Source: Prorocentrum cordatum (Eukaryota; Sar; Dinophyceae; Prorocentrales; Prorocentraceae). From it: a stretch of 51,500 nt of DNA. This document shows, one piece after another, positions 19,640 to 30,699 of this stretch (position 1 is its first letter; every line of letters starts with the position of its first letter). The notes below the pieces were generated by a model that worked only from the letters and a program-made list of their open reading frames with translations, was not told the DNA's origin and searched no databases. A program made the translations under genes and the position numbers. The stretch spans positions 351,873 to 403,372 of the forward strand of contig CAUYUJ010019593.1 in NCBI GenBank assembly GCA_963575745.1, given 5' to 3'.

Positions 19640-20155
19640 AAGTACTCTTCGCGCGCACGGGGTCGTGAATTGTAGAACGGATGACATTGGCCTCCATCAT
19701 CGCTTCCGACATCTCCCTGAACCCCGACAACGCCTGCTGCGGCGTCTTGCCAGTCTCGCACTCGCTGGTCCCACCAATGTGACTGAACCTGCTTAATCCT
19801 TCCTGCGCATCGCAATCATGAGATTATCAATGAAACTACCGCCGCGGGACTCGAGCTTCGTATCCCGCGTCTCGGTCATCAGCCAAATCGCCTGTGGCGC
19901 TTGTCCGCCTCTCTCGCAAGCCCTGACCGCAGCTGAGTAGCTGATGACGTCGGGCGCCAACTTCACCTCCGAGATCTCGTCGAACAGCGTAAGGGCCCTC
20001 TGCCACTGCTGGGCTTTCTCGCATGCGGAGATCCCGGCGCAGTAGCTGACAATGTTGAGTTCCAGTTTCACTTGGCGCATCTCGCTGAGCAGCGCCAGCG
20101 CCCAATGCCACTGCCCTCCCTTCTCGCACGCGCTGGTCGCAGCGTTGTAGCTTAC
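19640..20155 (-). pseudogene. PPR exon, about four repeats, frame-broken
   Basis: The minus strand from about 20,155 reads VSYNAATSACEKGGQWHWAL, then IVSYCAGISACEKAQQWQRAL and VISYSAAVRACERGGQAPQ, a run of 35-residue PPR motifs. The frame ends at a TGA at 19,793. In the next frame the repeat continues as GTSECETGKTPQQALSGFRE and ends VIRSTIHDPVRAK near 19,640, so one small indel breaks it. Expected role of an intact version: organellar RNA processing or editing. The tail HDPVRAK recurs at the PPR locus at 32.5 kb. Confidence 0.8.
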
Positions 20156-20259
20156 TCTAACAAACCCAGTGTCCTAAGTCGAACTTTCGCGGTCTATCCT
20201 ATCTTCAGACCTGCGCTCGGACCGCACTCATGCAGGCCTGTGCGAACTCAAGTATGCAT

Positions 20260-20377
20260 GATAATAGGGATGGTGGTGGTGGTGCTGCTGATGATAATGG
20301 TGATGGTGATGCTGCTGATAATGATGCTGAAGATGAGGACGATGCTGGTGATGATGACGATGACGATGACGATGACA

Positions 20378-20419
<42 letters not shown>

Positions 20420-20640
20420 CTGCTGATGCTGATACGGATGATGGTGGTGGTGGCATGGATAATAATGGTGTTGAGATGGATTGCGGTAGTGATAGGATGA
20501 TGCTGGTGATGAAGCTTGGGGTGGCCAAGTGACGAAGCGGATCGTGACATGGATGATGATGCTGATGCTGATGCTGCTGATGATGATGGTGATGATGATG
20601 GTGATGACGAACTTGATTGTGGTTGTGGTGATGGATAATG
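20260..20640 (+). repeat. (GAT)n microsatellite
   Basis: GATGAT/GGTGAT/GCTGAT triplets over about 380 bp, interrupted near 20,455-20,545. Produces poly-Asp, poly-Met and poly-His artefact frames. Confidence 0.9.
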
Positions 20641-20694
20641 ATGATGGCAGGCAAAGAAGGCAGACTGACCATCGGCATACGAGTAGCACTGACG

Positions 20695-21125
20695 AAACAC
20701 ACCAAACACACCACCAGGCGCGCCAGGCACAACCACCGGGCACACTAGGCACAGCAGGCAAACCGACCAGGCACACCAGGCACACCGACCAGGCACAGGA
20801 GTCACATCGACCAGGCACACCAATCGCACCGACCATGCACGCCATGCGCGCCGACCGGGCGCGCCAGGTACACCGACCAGGCGCGCCAGGCGCACCAGGC
20901 AAACCGACCAAGCACGCCAGGCACGCCGACCAGGCACGCCATGCACACCGACCACACACACCAGGCACACCGACCAGGCACACCAGGCACAGCGACAGGA
21001 ACTCAGGTACACCGACCAGGCGCGCCAGGCACACCGAGCAGGCAGACCAGGCACGCCGACCAGGCTCGCCAGGTACATCGACCAAGCGCACCAGGCACAC
21101 CGGGCACACATATGCACATGCCAGG
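20695..21125 (+). repeat. CACCAGGCACACCGAC minisatellite
   Basis: Repeats of ACCAGGCAC, GCGCCAGGCAC and CACACCGACC with a base period near 9-15 bp. All frames are open over long distances on both strands, a repeat artefact. Confidence 0.85.
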
Positions 21126-21334
21126 CACTAGGAACAAGAGGAGCGGGAGGAGGACCAGCAGCAGGAGGCGAAGGGAAAAAGGGAGGAGGCTTTGTTTTCC
21201 GCGGTCAAGCGCGGCGGCGGAAAGGGGGGGGGCTGCGCGGCTGGGCGCGGCGGCTAGGCGAGGTGAGCGGCGAGGCCATGAGTAAGCACGCCAGTCGGGA
21301 TCCTGGCTGCAAGCCTTCTCTTAGCTGGAAGACT
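21125..21334. other. unassigned sequence
   Basis: Purine-rich, then GC-rich. No gene recognised. Confidence 0.35.
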
Positions 21335-21520
21335 TCAGTGGGCAACAACCGCAACGGCCGCAGGAGGTTTGGGCTTCATGCCCTCCAGCAGCTCGGGCGG
21401 CCAATGCCCATGAAAGCCCTCGGGGAGACGTGCTTCCGCGAACCATTTCGATGCGCAACTGAAGCCACGCGCGAATGTCTTCTCCATGACGTAGCCGCTC
21501 ACATGCAGCATCCGAAGGTT
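21335..21520 (-). CDS. candidate terminal exon, unknown protein
   Basis: On the minus strand an AG at 21,522-21,521 (context TGTTAG) precedes 61 codons that end in TGA at 21,337-21,335. The peptide starts NLRMLHVSGYVMEKTFARGF and continues SCASKWFAEARLPEGFHGHW. It has a balanced composition, unlike the repeat-derived frames around it. I do not recognise the family. It could be the last exon of a gene whose upstream exons lie near 22 kb, or a pseudogene fragment. Confidence 0.4.
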   Translation of the reverse strand, partial: NLRMLHVSGYVMEKTFARGFSCASKWFAEARLPEGFHGHWPPELLEGMKPKPPAAVAVVAH

Positions 21521-21855
21521 CTAACACAAGCCCGTTGACATCTCGCGGGGCTTGGGCACGCGTGCCGAGAACAACCGAATCGGCGTCTCGACCGCATCTC
21601 TTCGAAATCGATTCGGCGGGACACCCCTGAAAGGTTAGACCGTGGCGGACCGCGCGGCGCCCCGTGCCCGCGAACGGAACGACCCGTGCCCACTCCGCGG
21701 TGAGGCTCGGCGTTCGGGCACGATCGCGCGCCGCGGGAAAGCGCGGTCCGCTGGCAGCTTCTCGACGTCTTCCCGCCGGCCCTTGACAGCGCACCTGGGC
21801 AATCGCGTTGTCCGAAAAACACGCAGCGCGCTGCCAGCGCGCATGGACAAGCCAA

Positions 21856-22697
21856 TTACACGTGGCGCTGGCGCGCCGGCTCGCGAAACCTGGCGAGCTC
21901 CCGGGCCTCCGGGCCCCGTCTGCTCGCCACCGACTGCTGCAGTTGCGCCAGACGCGCCTCGCAGGCGGCCTTCTCGATGTCAGGCCGAATGGCTTTGCGC
22001 TCTGCTACGTCCTCGTCGTCATCACTCCCCTTCCTCCAGCACTAGCCGATGACGCTCCGCATCTCCGGCGCGCGCCGCCTGCGCCCGCCGCCTGGGCAAA
22101 GTGCAGACCTCCGCCCTGGCGCCCTTTCTCGTCGCGGGTCTCCCCGCGCGCTCGCCGGCGGTGCCGGCGCGTGGGCGCTGCATCCCGCGCGCGCGGCCTC
22201 GCCGCGCCTGGCCCGCCGCGCAGCCGCCACCTCTGCGGCGCGAGCCGAGGCGGCGGCTGCCCCTGGGCCCCTTCGCCCCCGCCGCCGCCCGCCCCCGCGT
22301 CGCCGCCGCCCCTCGGCGGCGCGCCCGCCGCCCCCGCCGCCAGCCCCGCCGCCGCCCCTGTCGGGGCCAAGGCCTGCGCCCCCCCCCCCCCCCCCGCGTC
22401 GGCATCCTCGCCGTCGTCGCTCTCGTGCCCCAGCGCCTCGCCCTGCTCGCCCTCCGCCGCGGCCTCGGCGCCGAGAGCCTCCGGGCCTGCCTCCGGCGCC
22501 CCCTGCAGAGTGGCACGCTGCTGCGGTGTGTGACGCGCAGCCAATCCACTCGGTCCAGCGAGGAGCGCCGCGCACGCGTTGGACGAAGGCGACCGCCTCA
22601 TCGCGGACGCTCGTGTCAACGAGCTCGGGCTGCCGCATGCGCCCTGCGTCTTGGCTGATCGTCTCCAAGGCGTGGCGTGAATCTTGGAATGCGCTTC
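21856..22697 (-). CDS. candidate gene fragment, acidic/coiled-coil protein
   Basis: The minus strand holds three coding-like pieces. At 22,697-22,530, after AG in ATCTAAG: SAFQDSRHALETISQDAGRM...RDEAVAFVQRVR. The middle, 22,530-22,080, is GC-rich and low in complexity (ESDDGEDADAGGGG in one frame). At about 22,080-21,856: AGDAERHRLVLEEGE and, after a +1 shift, SDDDEDVAERKAIRPDIEKA then ARLAQLQQSVASRRGPEARE, ending in TAA at 21,858-21,856. The Asp/Glu stretch and heptad-like Leu/Gln spacing suggest a coiled coil. Family unknown. The frame shift near 22,035 could be a splice, an indel or decay. Confidence 0.35.
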
Positions 22698-23015
22698 CTT
22701 AGATCAAATCGCTGTTTCGGGCCATGCTGGGACCAGTCTGCTAGGTGCTCTTCCCGTGCAACTGTCCCATGGTCGATGGCGGCCCACGCCGCCTGAACTG
22801 GGGGAATCTCTCCTCCCTGCTCATTTAGGACGCGCGGGTCACGCCCATGTGTTTGAACCCCCTGCGCTCCTCCAGCGCGCGCTCGTTGTCCAGCTGGATA
22901 AATATATTGGCCAGCGCGGCGTGGAGGTGCGTTTTGTTCACCCGCGAGCGTGGTGCGCAGCCGTCACCGTGGAAGATGAGCACGTGGCCCTTGCGGCGCA
23001 TCCGCGGGACGGGAA
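22698..23015. other. unassigned sequence
   Basis: No recognisable gene. Mixed composition. Confidence 0.35.
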
Positions 23016-23017
23016 CA

Positions 23018-23189
23018 TGACCACAACCACTGCTTCTTGTTTGCGCCGCTTTCCAGTCCAGCTGGCCGAAACAGGAGCAGTGGTTGTGGTCACTTTCCTG
23101 GTACCAAGCGGAACGAAACTGACCACAACCACTGCTTGGTCTCTGCTGGCTGGAAGCCGGCAACAAAAGAAAAGCAGTGGCCGTGGTCA
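23018..23189. repeat. double hairpin of TGACCACAACCACTGCTT arms
   Basis: Four copies of a 17-18 bp motif alternate in orientation: 23,018-23,035 (+), 23,076-23,092 (-), 23,120-23,137 (+) and 23,172-23,189 (-). Each neighbouring pair can form a hairpin with a 35-40 nt loop. Confidence 0.8.
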
Positions 23190-23418
23190 CTTCCCCCGTC
23201 GGATCGATGCCGCCACCTCCTCGGTCGAGTGCCCGCTGTGCCCATCCAGCGTCGCAGCGGTACTCTCGCGCGACGTGGTCGCATCCGGCGGCGCCCGCTC
23301 GAACGTTCCCACCGCGCTCCCCCCGAGCGGTGGGGCCCCCTGCTCCTGCGTCTGGGCTCCCGCCCACTGCTGCAAGCGCGCAGGGGTCTGGGGCCTCCGA
23401 AGGACAAGGCAAGGAGGA
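23190..23418. other. unassigned GC-rich sequence
   Basis: No gene recognised. Confidence 0.35.
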
Positions 23419-23635
23419 GGGGCAGCGATAGGGGGGGGGGCTGGCATCGGGGGGGATGCATCGACCTGGAATCGGCGATACATCGCCGATAGATCGGCGA
23501 TAAGCCTCCGATCGTGAATCCGCACCTTTTTGGGCGGCTTGGGGCAATCGGGTCCCCATCGGCGTCGGCGACCAGTGGGCGATTGGGGGTCGGTGCGTTC
23601 CCTCCTATAAACCTATCCCCCCCTGTCGTTGCCCC
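23419..23635. mobile_element. TIR element family C, copy 1 (217 bp)
   Basis: The ends GGGGCAGCGATAGGGGGG and CCCCCCTGTCGTTGCCCC are inverted repeats. The interior shares GATGCATCGACCTGGAATCG, CTCCGATCGTGAATCCGCAC and ATCGGGTCCCCATCGGCG with the copy at 40,299-40,523. No coding capacity, MITE-like. Confidence 0.75.
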
Positions 23636-24655
23636 TGAAAGGAGGAACTGCTTTGAACAGCGCGCAATGGAAGACGACTTCCTGCAAATCCCGTGGCGCG
23701 GTGCGCCTTCACCCTGGGCCTCATCCCCACGCAAGGCCACCGCGGCGGGGGCGTCACGGGAGCACCGGCGCGCCGGCGCCAACGGCCATTCTTTCTGCCC
23801 TCGCGCGAGCTGGCAAGGGGTGGAGGTCTTGGCTGGAAGATTGACGGTCTCAGCTGGAAGCCTGCCTTTCCATTTCATTTTCAATATTGGATGTGGCCAT
23901 CGCGGCGAGGGCGGCGCCGGCCGAACACGGATGCTCGGCAACGCGCGGGGCAGCGCATCGGTTTTAATCTTACGTGCTGGCGGACGGGGACGATGATGAG
24001 GATTGCGATGCGGATAGGGACCATGATGCGGTTGGGGAAAAGAAAAGATGAAGATGGGGACCATCAGGATGACGCTGCGAAAACGAAGGCTTACGCGAAA
24101 GTCGACGGTTATGATGATGTTGATGGTGACAATAAAAATGAACATGATGATGACGATGATGATGCTGCTGATGATGACGATGGTGACAGTAATGTGGCAA
24201 ACCCAGTGATGACAGTGAATATGATGATGACGATAATGGCGGTAACGACAATGACGATGATGACGGTGAGCATCATGATGCAGGCAAGGGTAAGCATGAG
24301 GAAAGGAAGGCGCACAGACCTACAGGTCTGCATGTCTGTGAGCGCGAACAAACCTGCAGGCCTGCACGCCGTCAACAAGATACACTTAGGACAATTGGTT
24401 CGTCATGGATCGTAACAGTGGCCTATCAGCCACGAGATCTGTCGTAGATGGCATGTTGGGCAAGGGCAAACATGTTGCCAAACGGCTTTCGCGGTGACGT
24501 TGGGCCTGAACTTCGCATCTGCTGTCGCTGCCTGCAACTGCCTCTGGCAATTTGTAACTTATGCTGCTTAGTTCCCAACCATCCTGTGGTGTTGGGTCCT
24601 CGTTTTGAAGAGACAGCGCCCCGCGTTCACTCCTCCCGCTGCCCCCTCCCTCCTG
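23636..24655. other. unassigned sequence with GAT-rich patch
   Basis: 23,990-24,290 is rich in GATGATG words. A short palindrome, CCTACAGGTCTGCATGTC with CCTGCAGGCCTGCA, is near 24,320-24,365. No gene recognised. Confidence 0.4.
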
Positions 24656-24656
24656 C

Positions 24657-24712
<56 letters not shown>

Positions 24713-24718
24713 CCATCA
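24655..24718 (+). repeat. (ATC)n microsatellite
   Basis: About 19 ATC triplets immediately before the 90-bp satellite. Confidence 0.95.
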
Positions 24719-24726
24719 TGACGATC

Positions 24727-27700
24727 ATAGGGAGCTCCAGCGAAGGCCCCAGTGGCTGCGCTCCCATGCGCCCACCGCACAGATTTCGGCACACCCCTCA
24801 CACGTTTCGTGGCCCCATAGGGAGCTCCACCGAAGGCCCCAGTGGCTGCATCCAGCACAAGGCCCCAGCTGGCTGCGCTCCCATGCGCCCATCGCACCCA
24901 TTTCGGCACACCCCTCACACGTTTCGTGGCCCCATAGGGAGCTCCAGCGAAGGCCCCAGTGGCTGCACTCCCATGCGCCCACCGCGCAGATTTCGGCACA
25001 CCCCTCACACGTTTCGTGGCCCCATAGGGAGCTCCACCGAAGGCCCCAGTGGCTGCGCTCCCATGCGCCCACCGCACCCATTTCGGCACACCCCTCACAC
25101 GTTTCGTGGCCCCATAGGGAGCTCCAGCGAAGGCCCCAGTGGCTGCGCTCCCATGCGCCCACCGCGCAGATTTCGGCACACCCCTCACACGTTTCGTGGC
25201 CCCATAGGGAGCTCCACCGAAGGCCCCAGTGGCTGCGCTCCCATGCGCCCACCGCACCCATTTCGGCACACCCCTCACACGTTTCGTGGCCCCATAGGGA
25301 GCTCCAGCGAAGGCCCCAGTGGCTGCGCTCCCATGCGCCCACCGCGCAGATTTCGGCACACCCCTCACACGTTTCGTGGCCCCATAGGGAGCTCCAGCGA
25401 AGGCCCCAGTGGCTGCGCTCCCATGCGCCCACCGCACCCATTTCGGCACACCCCTCACACGTTTCGTGGCCCCATAGGGGGCTCCACCGAAGGCCCCAGT
25501 GGCTGCGCTCCCATGCGCCCACCGCACCCATGTCGGCACACCCCTCATACGTTTCGTGGCCCCATACGGAGCTCAAGCGAAAGCCCCAGTGGCTGCACTC
25601 CCATGCGCCCACCGCACAGATTTCGGCACACCCCTCACACCTTTCGTAGCTCCATAGGGAGCCCCACCGAAGGCCCCAGTGGTTGCGCTCCCATGCGCCC
25701 ACCGCACCCATCTGCACACCCCTCACACGTTTCGTGGCCCCATAGGGAGCTCCAGCGAAGGCCCCAGTGGCTGCGCTCCCATGCGCCCGCCGCACCCATT
25801 TCGGCACACCCATCTCACGTTTCGTGGTCCCATGGGGAGCTCCAGCGAAGGCCCCAGTGGCTGCGCTCCCATGCGCCCACCGCACCCATTTCGGCACACC
25901 CCTCACACGCTTCGTGGCCCATGGGGAGCTCCAGCGAAGGCCCCAGTGGCTGCGCTCCCATGCGCCCACCGCACCCATGTCGGCACACCCCTCATACGTT
26001 TCGTGGCCCAGTACGGAGCTGCCATCTCCATGCGCCCCACCGCACCCATTGCTGCACACCCCTCACACGTTTCGTGGCCCCATAGGGAGCTCCAGCGAAG
26101 GCCCCAGTGGCTGCGCTCCCATGCGCCCGCCGCACCCATTTCGGCACACCCATCACACGTTTCGTGGTCCCATGGGGAGCTCCAGCGAAGGCCCCAGTGG
26201 CTGCGCTCCCATGCGCCCACCGCACCCATTTCTGCACACCCCTCACACGTTTCGTGGCCCCATAGGGAGCTCCAGCGAAGGCCCCAGTGGCTGCGCTCCC
26301 ATGCGCCCACCGCGCCCATTTCGGCACACCCCTCACACGTTCGTGGCCCCATAGGGAGCTCCAGCGAAGGCCCCAGTGGCTGCGCTCCCATGCGCCCACC
26401 GCACCCATTTCGGCACACCCCTCATACGTTTCGTGGCCCCATAGGGAGCTCCAGCGAAGGCCCCAGTGGCTGCGCTCCCATGCGCCCGCCGCACAGATTT
26501 CGGCACACCCCTCACACGTTTCGTGGCCCCATAGGGAGTTCCAGCGAAGGCCCCAGTGGCTGCAATCCCATGCGCCCGCCGCGCAGATTTCGGCACACCC
26601 CTCATACGCTTCGTGGCCCCATAGGGAGCTCCAGCGAAGGCCCCAATGGCTGCGCTCCCATGCGCCCACCGCGCAGATTTCGGCACACCCCTCACACGTT
26701 TCGTGGTCCCATAGGGAGCTCCAGCGAAGGCCCCAGTGGCTGCGCTCCCATGCGCCCACCGCACCCATTTCGGCACACCCCTCACACGTTTCGTGGCCCC
26801 AATAGGGAGCTCCAGCGAAGGCCCCAGTGGCTGCGCTCCCATGCGCCCACCGCGCAGATTTCGGCACACCCCTCACACGTTTCGTGGCCCCATAGGGAGC
26901 TCCAGCGAAAGGCCCCCAGTGGCTTGCGCTCCATGGCCCGCCGCAACCATTCGCACACCCATCACACGTTTCGTGGTCCCATGGGGGAGCTCCAGCGAAG
27001 GCCCCCAGGCTGCGCTCCCATGCGCCCACAGCACCCATTCTCGTACACCCCTCACACGTTCGTTGGCCCCATAGGGAGCCCAGCGAAGGCCCAAGTGGGC
27101 GCGCTCCATGTGTTCCCCGCACCCATTTCTGCACACCCCTCACACGTTTCGTGGCCCCATAGGGAGCTCCAGCGAAGGCCCCAGTGGCTGCGCTCCCATG
27201 CGCCCGCCGCACCCATTTCGGCACACCCATCACACGCTTCGTGGTCCCATGGGGAGCTCCAGCGAAGGCCCCAGTGGCTGCGCTCCCATGCGCCCGCCGC
27301 ACCCATTTCGGCACACCCCTCACACGTTTCGTGGCCCCATAGGGAGCTCCACCGAAGGCCCCAGTGGCTGCGTTCGCATGCCTCCCCAACACCCATGTCG
27401 GCACACCCCTCACACGTTCGTGGCCCCATAGGCAGCTCCACCGAAGGCCCCAGTGGCTGCGTTCGCATGCGCCCGCTCGCACCATTTCGGCACACCATCT
27501 CACGTTTTCGTGGTCCCCATGGGGTCCAGCGAAGGCCAGTGGCTTGCGCTCCATGCGGGTTCCGCACCCCATTTAGGCACACCCCTCACACGCTTCGTGG
27601 CCCCATAGGGAGCTCCAGCGAAGGCCCCAGTGGCTGCGCTCCCAAGCGCCCACCGCACCCATTTCGGCACACCCCTCATACGTTTCGTGGCCCCATAGGG

Positions 27701-28250
27701 AGCTCCAGCGAAGGCCCCAGTGGCTGCGCTCCCATGCGCCCACCGCACCCACTTCGGCACACCCCTCACACGTTTCGTGTCCCCATGGGGAGCTCCAGCG
27801 AAGGCCCCAGTGGCTGCGCTCCCATGCGCCCACCGCACCCATTTCGGCACACCCCTCACACGCTTCGTGGCCCCATAGGGAGCTCCAGCGAAGGCCCCAG
27901 TGGCTGCGCTCCCATGCGCCCACCGCACCCATTTTCTCCACCCCTCACACGTTTCGTGGCCCCATAGGAGCGCAAGACGAAGGACCCAGTGGACTGCGCT
28001 CCCATGCGTCAGCCACACCCACTTCGGCACACCCCTCACACGTTTCGTGGCCCCATAGGCCGCTCCACCGAAGGCCCCAGTGGCTGCGCTCCCATGCGCC
28101 CGCCGCACCCATTTCGGCACACCCCTCACACGTTTCGTGGCCCCATAGGGAGCTCCAGCGAAGGCCCCAGTGGCTGCGCTCCCATGCGCCCACCGCACAG
28201 ATTTCGGCACACCCCTCATACGGTTCGTGGCCCCATAGGGAGCGCCATCG
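24727..28250 (+). repeat. 90-bp satellite array, roughly 39 copies
   Basis: Starts of the word GGGAGCTCC at 24,730, 24,820, 24,937, 25,027, 25,117, 25,207, 25,297 and 25,387 give a 90-bp monomer, with one 27-bp insertion in the second unit. From 24,937 to about 25,390 two monomer types alternate (CTCCAGCG with CGCGCAGATTT, and CTCCACCG with GCACCCATTT), a 180-bp dimer. Later copies lose the alternation and gain small indels, mostly after 26,900. Because 90 is a multiple of three, five of six frames stay open, giving frames up to 762 codons on + and 526 on -. I treat these as non-coding unless expression is shown. Confidence 0.95.
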
Positions 28251-28543
28251 AAGAAGATACTCACAATTGCGGTACTCGCCAACTGCATCTGGTTGGGTCC
28301 TTCGCCTGGATAATTTTGCTGTGTGTTGCCACTGTTTGCCGCGGCCTGCTGCTGCCCACTGTTGCTGACTGAAGATGCACAGTGCTGCTCTCCGGTGCCC
28401 TTGCCAGCTGACGCAACGTGCTGCTCGTGAATGGACCGAGGAGCGATGAGCAAGGAACGAGAAGTCAGGGTCGAGGGGGAAGTGGGGGAACCGAGGAACG
28501 ATCATCGAGAAGCAAAAAACGAGAAGGGAGGAGCGACGGCCGA

Positions 28544-28545
<2 letters not shown>
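28250..28545. other. unassigned sequence, GCTG-rich
   Basis: 28,310-28,430 is rich in GCTGCTG words, like 29,150-29,570. No gene recognised. Confidence 0.4.
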
Positions 28546-28620
<75 letters not shown>

Positions 28621-28621
28621 A

Positions 28622-28652
<31 letters not shown>

Positions 28653-28660
28653 AAAAAAAG
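28546..28660 (+). repeat. (TA)n followed by (GA)n microsatellite
   Basis: About 28 nt of TA repeats, then about 85 nt of GA repeats with a few interruptions. Confidence 0.95.
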
Positions 28661-29150
28661 CAAGGAGGGATGAGGGAAAGCCAGGAGAGAAGGGGAGAGG
28701 CATACGCCAGTAGCCAAAAGGGAGAAGCGAGGGGCCAGGAGAGAGGTGGGAGGAGCGAGGCGTGAGATGAGAGGAGTCAGGAGCGAGGAGAGATGCGAGG
28801 AGCGACGATAGAGCGGCGAGGGGCGAGCAGCAAGGAGTGAGGAGCGTGGAGCGAGGAGCGTTGAGCGAGAATGGAGACAAGAGAAGAGGCCAACACACGA
28901 ATGTTTCAATGGCATCGGCGCGCGTGGGGCCGAACATCCGGCCTCCTCTTGGGTTGCTCATGGGGCCTTCTTGGGTGGCTGGCGCTGCCCCAAAGCTGCC
29001 TGAGGGATCTTCCCTCGGAAGCCTCTCGTGAGCGGTTGGGGGTGTCTCGAAGCCTCTCGGGGGCCTCTTGGGTCCTCTTGGGGCCTGACGTTGGCCCCGT
29101 GGACTACTGCCCACGAGCACTTATGCGTACGTTCAGGTGACAACTGATTG
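28661..29150. other. purine-rich, then CTTGGGGCC block
   Basis: 28,660-28,870 is GGAG/GAGCGAGG-rich. 28,945-29,100 belongs to the CTTGGGGCC minisatellite family. The stretch 28,893-28,945 (CACACGAAT...GGCCGAACAT) recurs at 43,105-43,157. Confidence 0.5.
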
Positions 29151-29575
29151 CATGCTTACCTGCTCGCCGACTGTCTCGCTGGCGTGGCTGCTAGCCTGGT
29201 AACCTCATGTGGATTGGCCAGATCGCCTGCGATCTGTTTTGATTGCTTCATTGTTTCCCCGTCCGCTCACTGCCGCTTCCTGCGGCTTGCTGGTGTACGG
29301 TGCTGCTTGCTGCAGCGGTCGCTTGGCGCTGATGCGTGTTGCTGCTGCTTGGTGCTGGTTGGTGCCGCGTGCCTACTGCTACGTGCTGCTGATTGCTGCT
29401 GCTATGTGTGCTGCTGGAAATGCTTGTCGCTGCTATCTGCTGTTGCTGACTTTGGCAGTAGAGTGCTGCAGCCTGATGCATGCGGCCGCAGTTAGCAGTT
29501 GCTGTGCGCAGTGTTTGCTTCGTGATGGGTGCTGTTGATTGTTGTTGTTGTTGCTAAGAGTGCTGCAGGATGCTG
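29150..29575 (+). repeat. degenerate TGCTGC-rich repeat
   Basis: CTGCTGCTTG and TTGCTGC words with irregular spacing. The same texture appears at 33,990-34,430 and 37,690-38,060. Confidence 0.65.
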
Positions 29576-30110
29576 CTTCTCAATACTTATAGTTGCTGAC
29601 GCAACTTGCTGCTCGGGAGAAGATAGAGGATCGATCAGCGTGAAGCCATGACGACGCGGACGGTCGAGAAGAGGAGGAGCGACGTGCCAGCTGAGAGCAG
29701 CGAGGAGGAGTGAGAAACGAGGGGCAAGGCGCGAGGACAGAGGGGTGAGGAGCGAGGAGCAATGCGTGAGAAGCGAGGAGCGTGGAGGGGGCGGGCCTTC
29801 TCAGAAGGCTTGGAAGGCCTCGGGCCAGCTGAGGAATGTTCTGAGCGTTCTCCCAGGTGGCTTCTCAGAAGGCCAAAGGGCCTCTGAGAAACCCCGCTCC
29901 CTCTCGCTTCCCCACTGGGTTCGCCGCCGGCTCCTGGGAGCCGTCTGGAGCCGAAAAGAGGAGAGCACCTGGAGCATGCTTTCGTCGATCTCCCCCTCTC
30001 GCGGGGCCATGCGCGGAGCCACCCTGGAGCCTCTTGGGGCCACCTCGCTTCACTTTTGGGGAGGCTCCGGGCCGCCGTCGGACCTGCTGGGGGACTTCGG
30101 GGATCATTGT
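29576..30110. repeat. GAGCGAGG tract and CTTGGGGCC block
   Basis: 29,690-29,790 is GAGGAGCGAGG-rich. 29,795-29,890 contains CCTTCTCAGAAGG palindromes similar to the foldback element at 41.8 kb. 29,900-30,110 carries CTCTTGGGGCCACCTC words. No gene is recognised. Confidence 0.5.
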
Positions 30111-30475
30111 TCTCCTGCACGGCTGACTTCTAGAACTCGGAGCCCTTTACAAGTCGGTCGGGAGAAGTCGATAAAACACATGAAGCAGGAAAGTGGATCA
30201 AGTATATTGGGTTCAGGCCCTCCCAGAGAATAAAGAAGCGCAGCAACAGCATATGGGTTCTTGAATTAGGAAAGCTTTTGAAGTAGATTGGGATCTGGGA
30301 ATGTCGAACCGCCTACTTTCAACGACCCGCGTGCAGCCTCCTGCACGGCTGTGTTCTGGAGCTCGGAGCCCTTTGCTTTCGCCGTGGTTCCTTCGTTCGC
30401 TCGTCGCTCCCCCTCCCGCCCCCCGCTCCCCCCCCCCCACTGCTCCTGCCCGCTCATCGTGGTCATGCTGGCCCC
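30110..30475. other. unassigned sequence
   Basis: No gene recognised. GGAGCTCGGAGCCCTTTGCTT near 30,360 is similar to AACTCGGAGCCCTTTAC near 30,135, suggesting a diverged direct repeat of about 220 bp. Confidence 0.35.
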
Positions 30476-30607
30476 ACTGGCCATCGCTCGGACGTCCATT
30501 CCCTGGGTCTTTTTCCGTGGTTTCGCGCGTTTTTTCGCCAAGCGATCAAGGATGCTCCTCGATGGTCCTCGCCGAGGGAAAAGTGCACACGTCCGAACGA
30601 TCCCAAG
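30476..30607. mobile_element. TIR element family A, copy 2 (132 bp)
   Basis: Same ends as copy 1 (CTGGCCATCGCTCGGACGT and CACGTCCGAACGATCCCAAG) and the same interior. Both full copies are 132 bp and lack a transposase frame. Confidence 0.75.
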
Positions 30608-30699
30608 ACGAAGGGGATGCCCCCGCCCCCCCCCCGAAACGACCCTCTCCTCCTCGCCCTGGCCCTCGCCCCGGCCCTCGCCCTGCCCCGTGCAGGAGC

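Noticed and set aside
20228-21131. Gly/Val/Pro-rich or His-rich frames on both strands
   Set aside because: They result from the GAT microsatellite and the CACCAGG minisatellite.
24448-27967. Repetitive proteins of up to 762 residues from the 90-bp array
   Set aside because: Five of six frames are open simultaneously because the period is 3n. Many indels shift frames without selection evident. Kept as satellite, with coding left as a testable idea.
24727-28250. CRISPR-like repeat array
   Set aside because: There is no repeat/spacer structure; the whole 90-bp monomer is repeated, and the context is eukaryotic.
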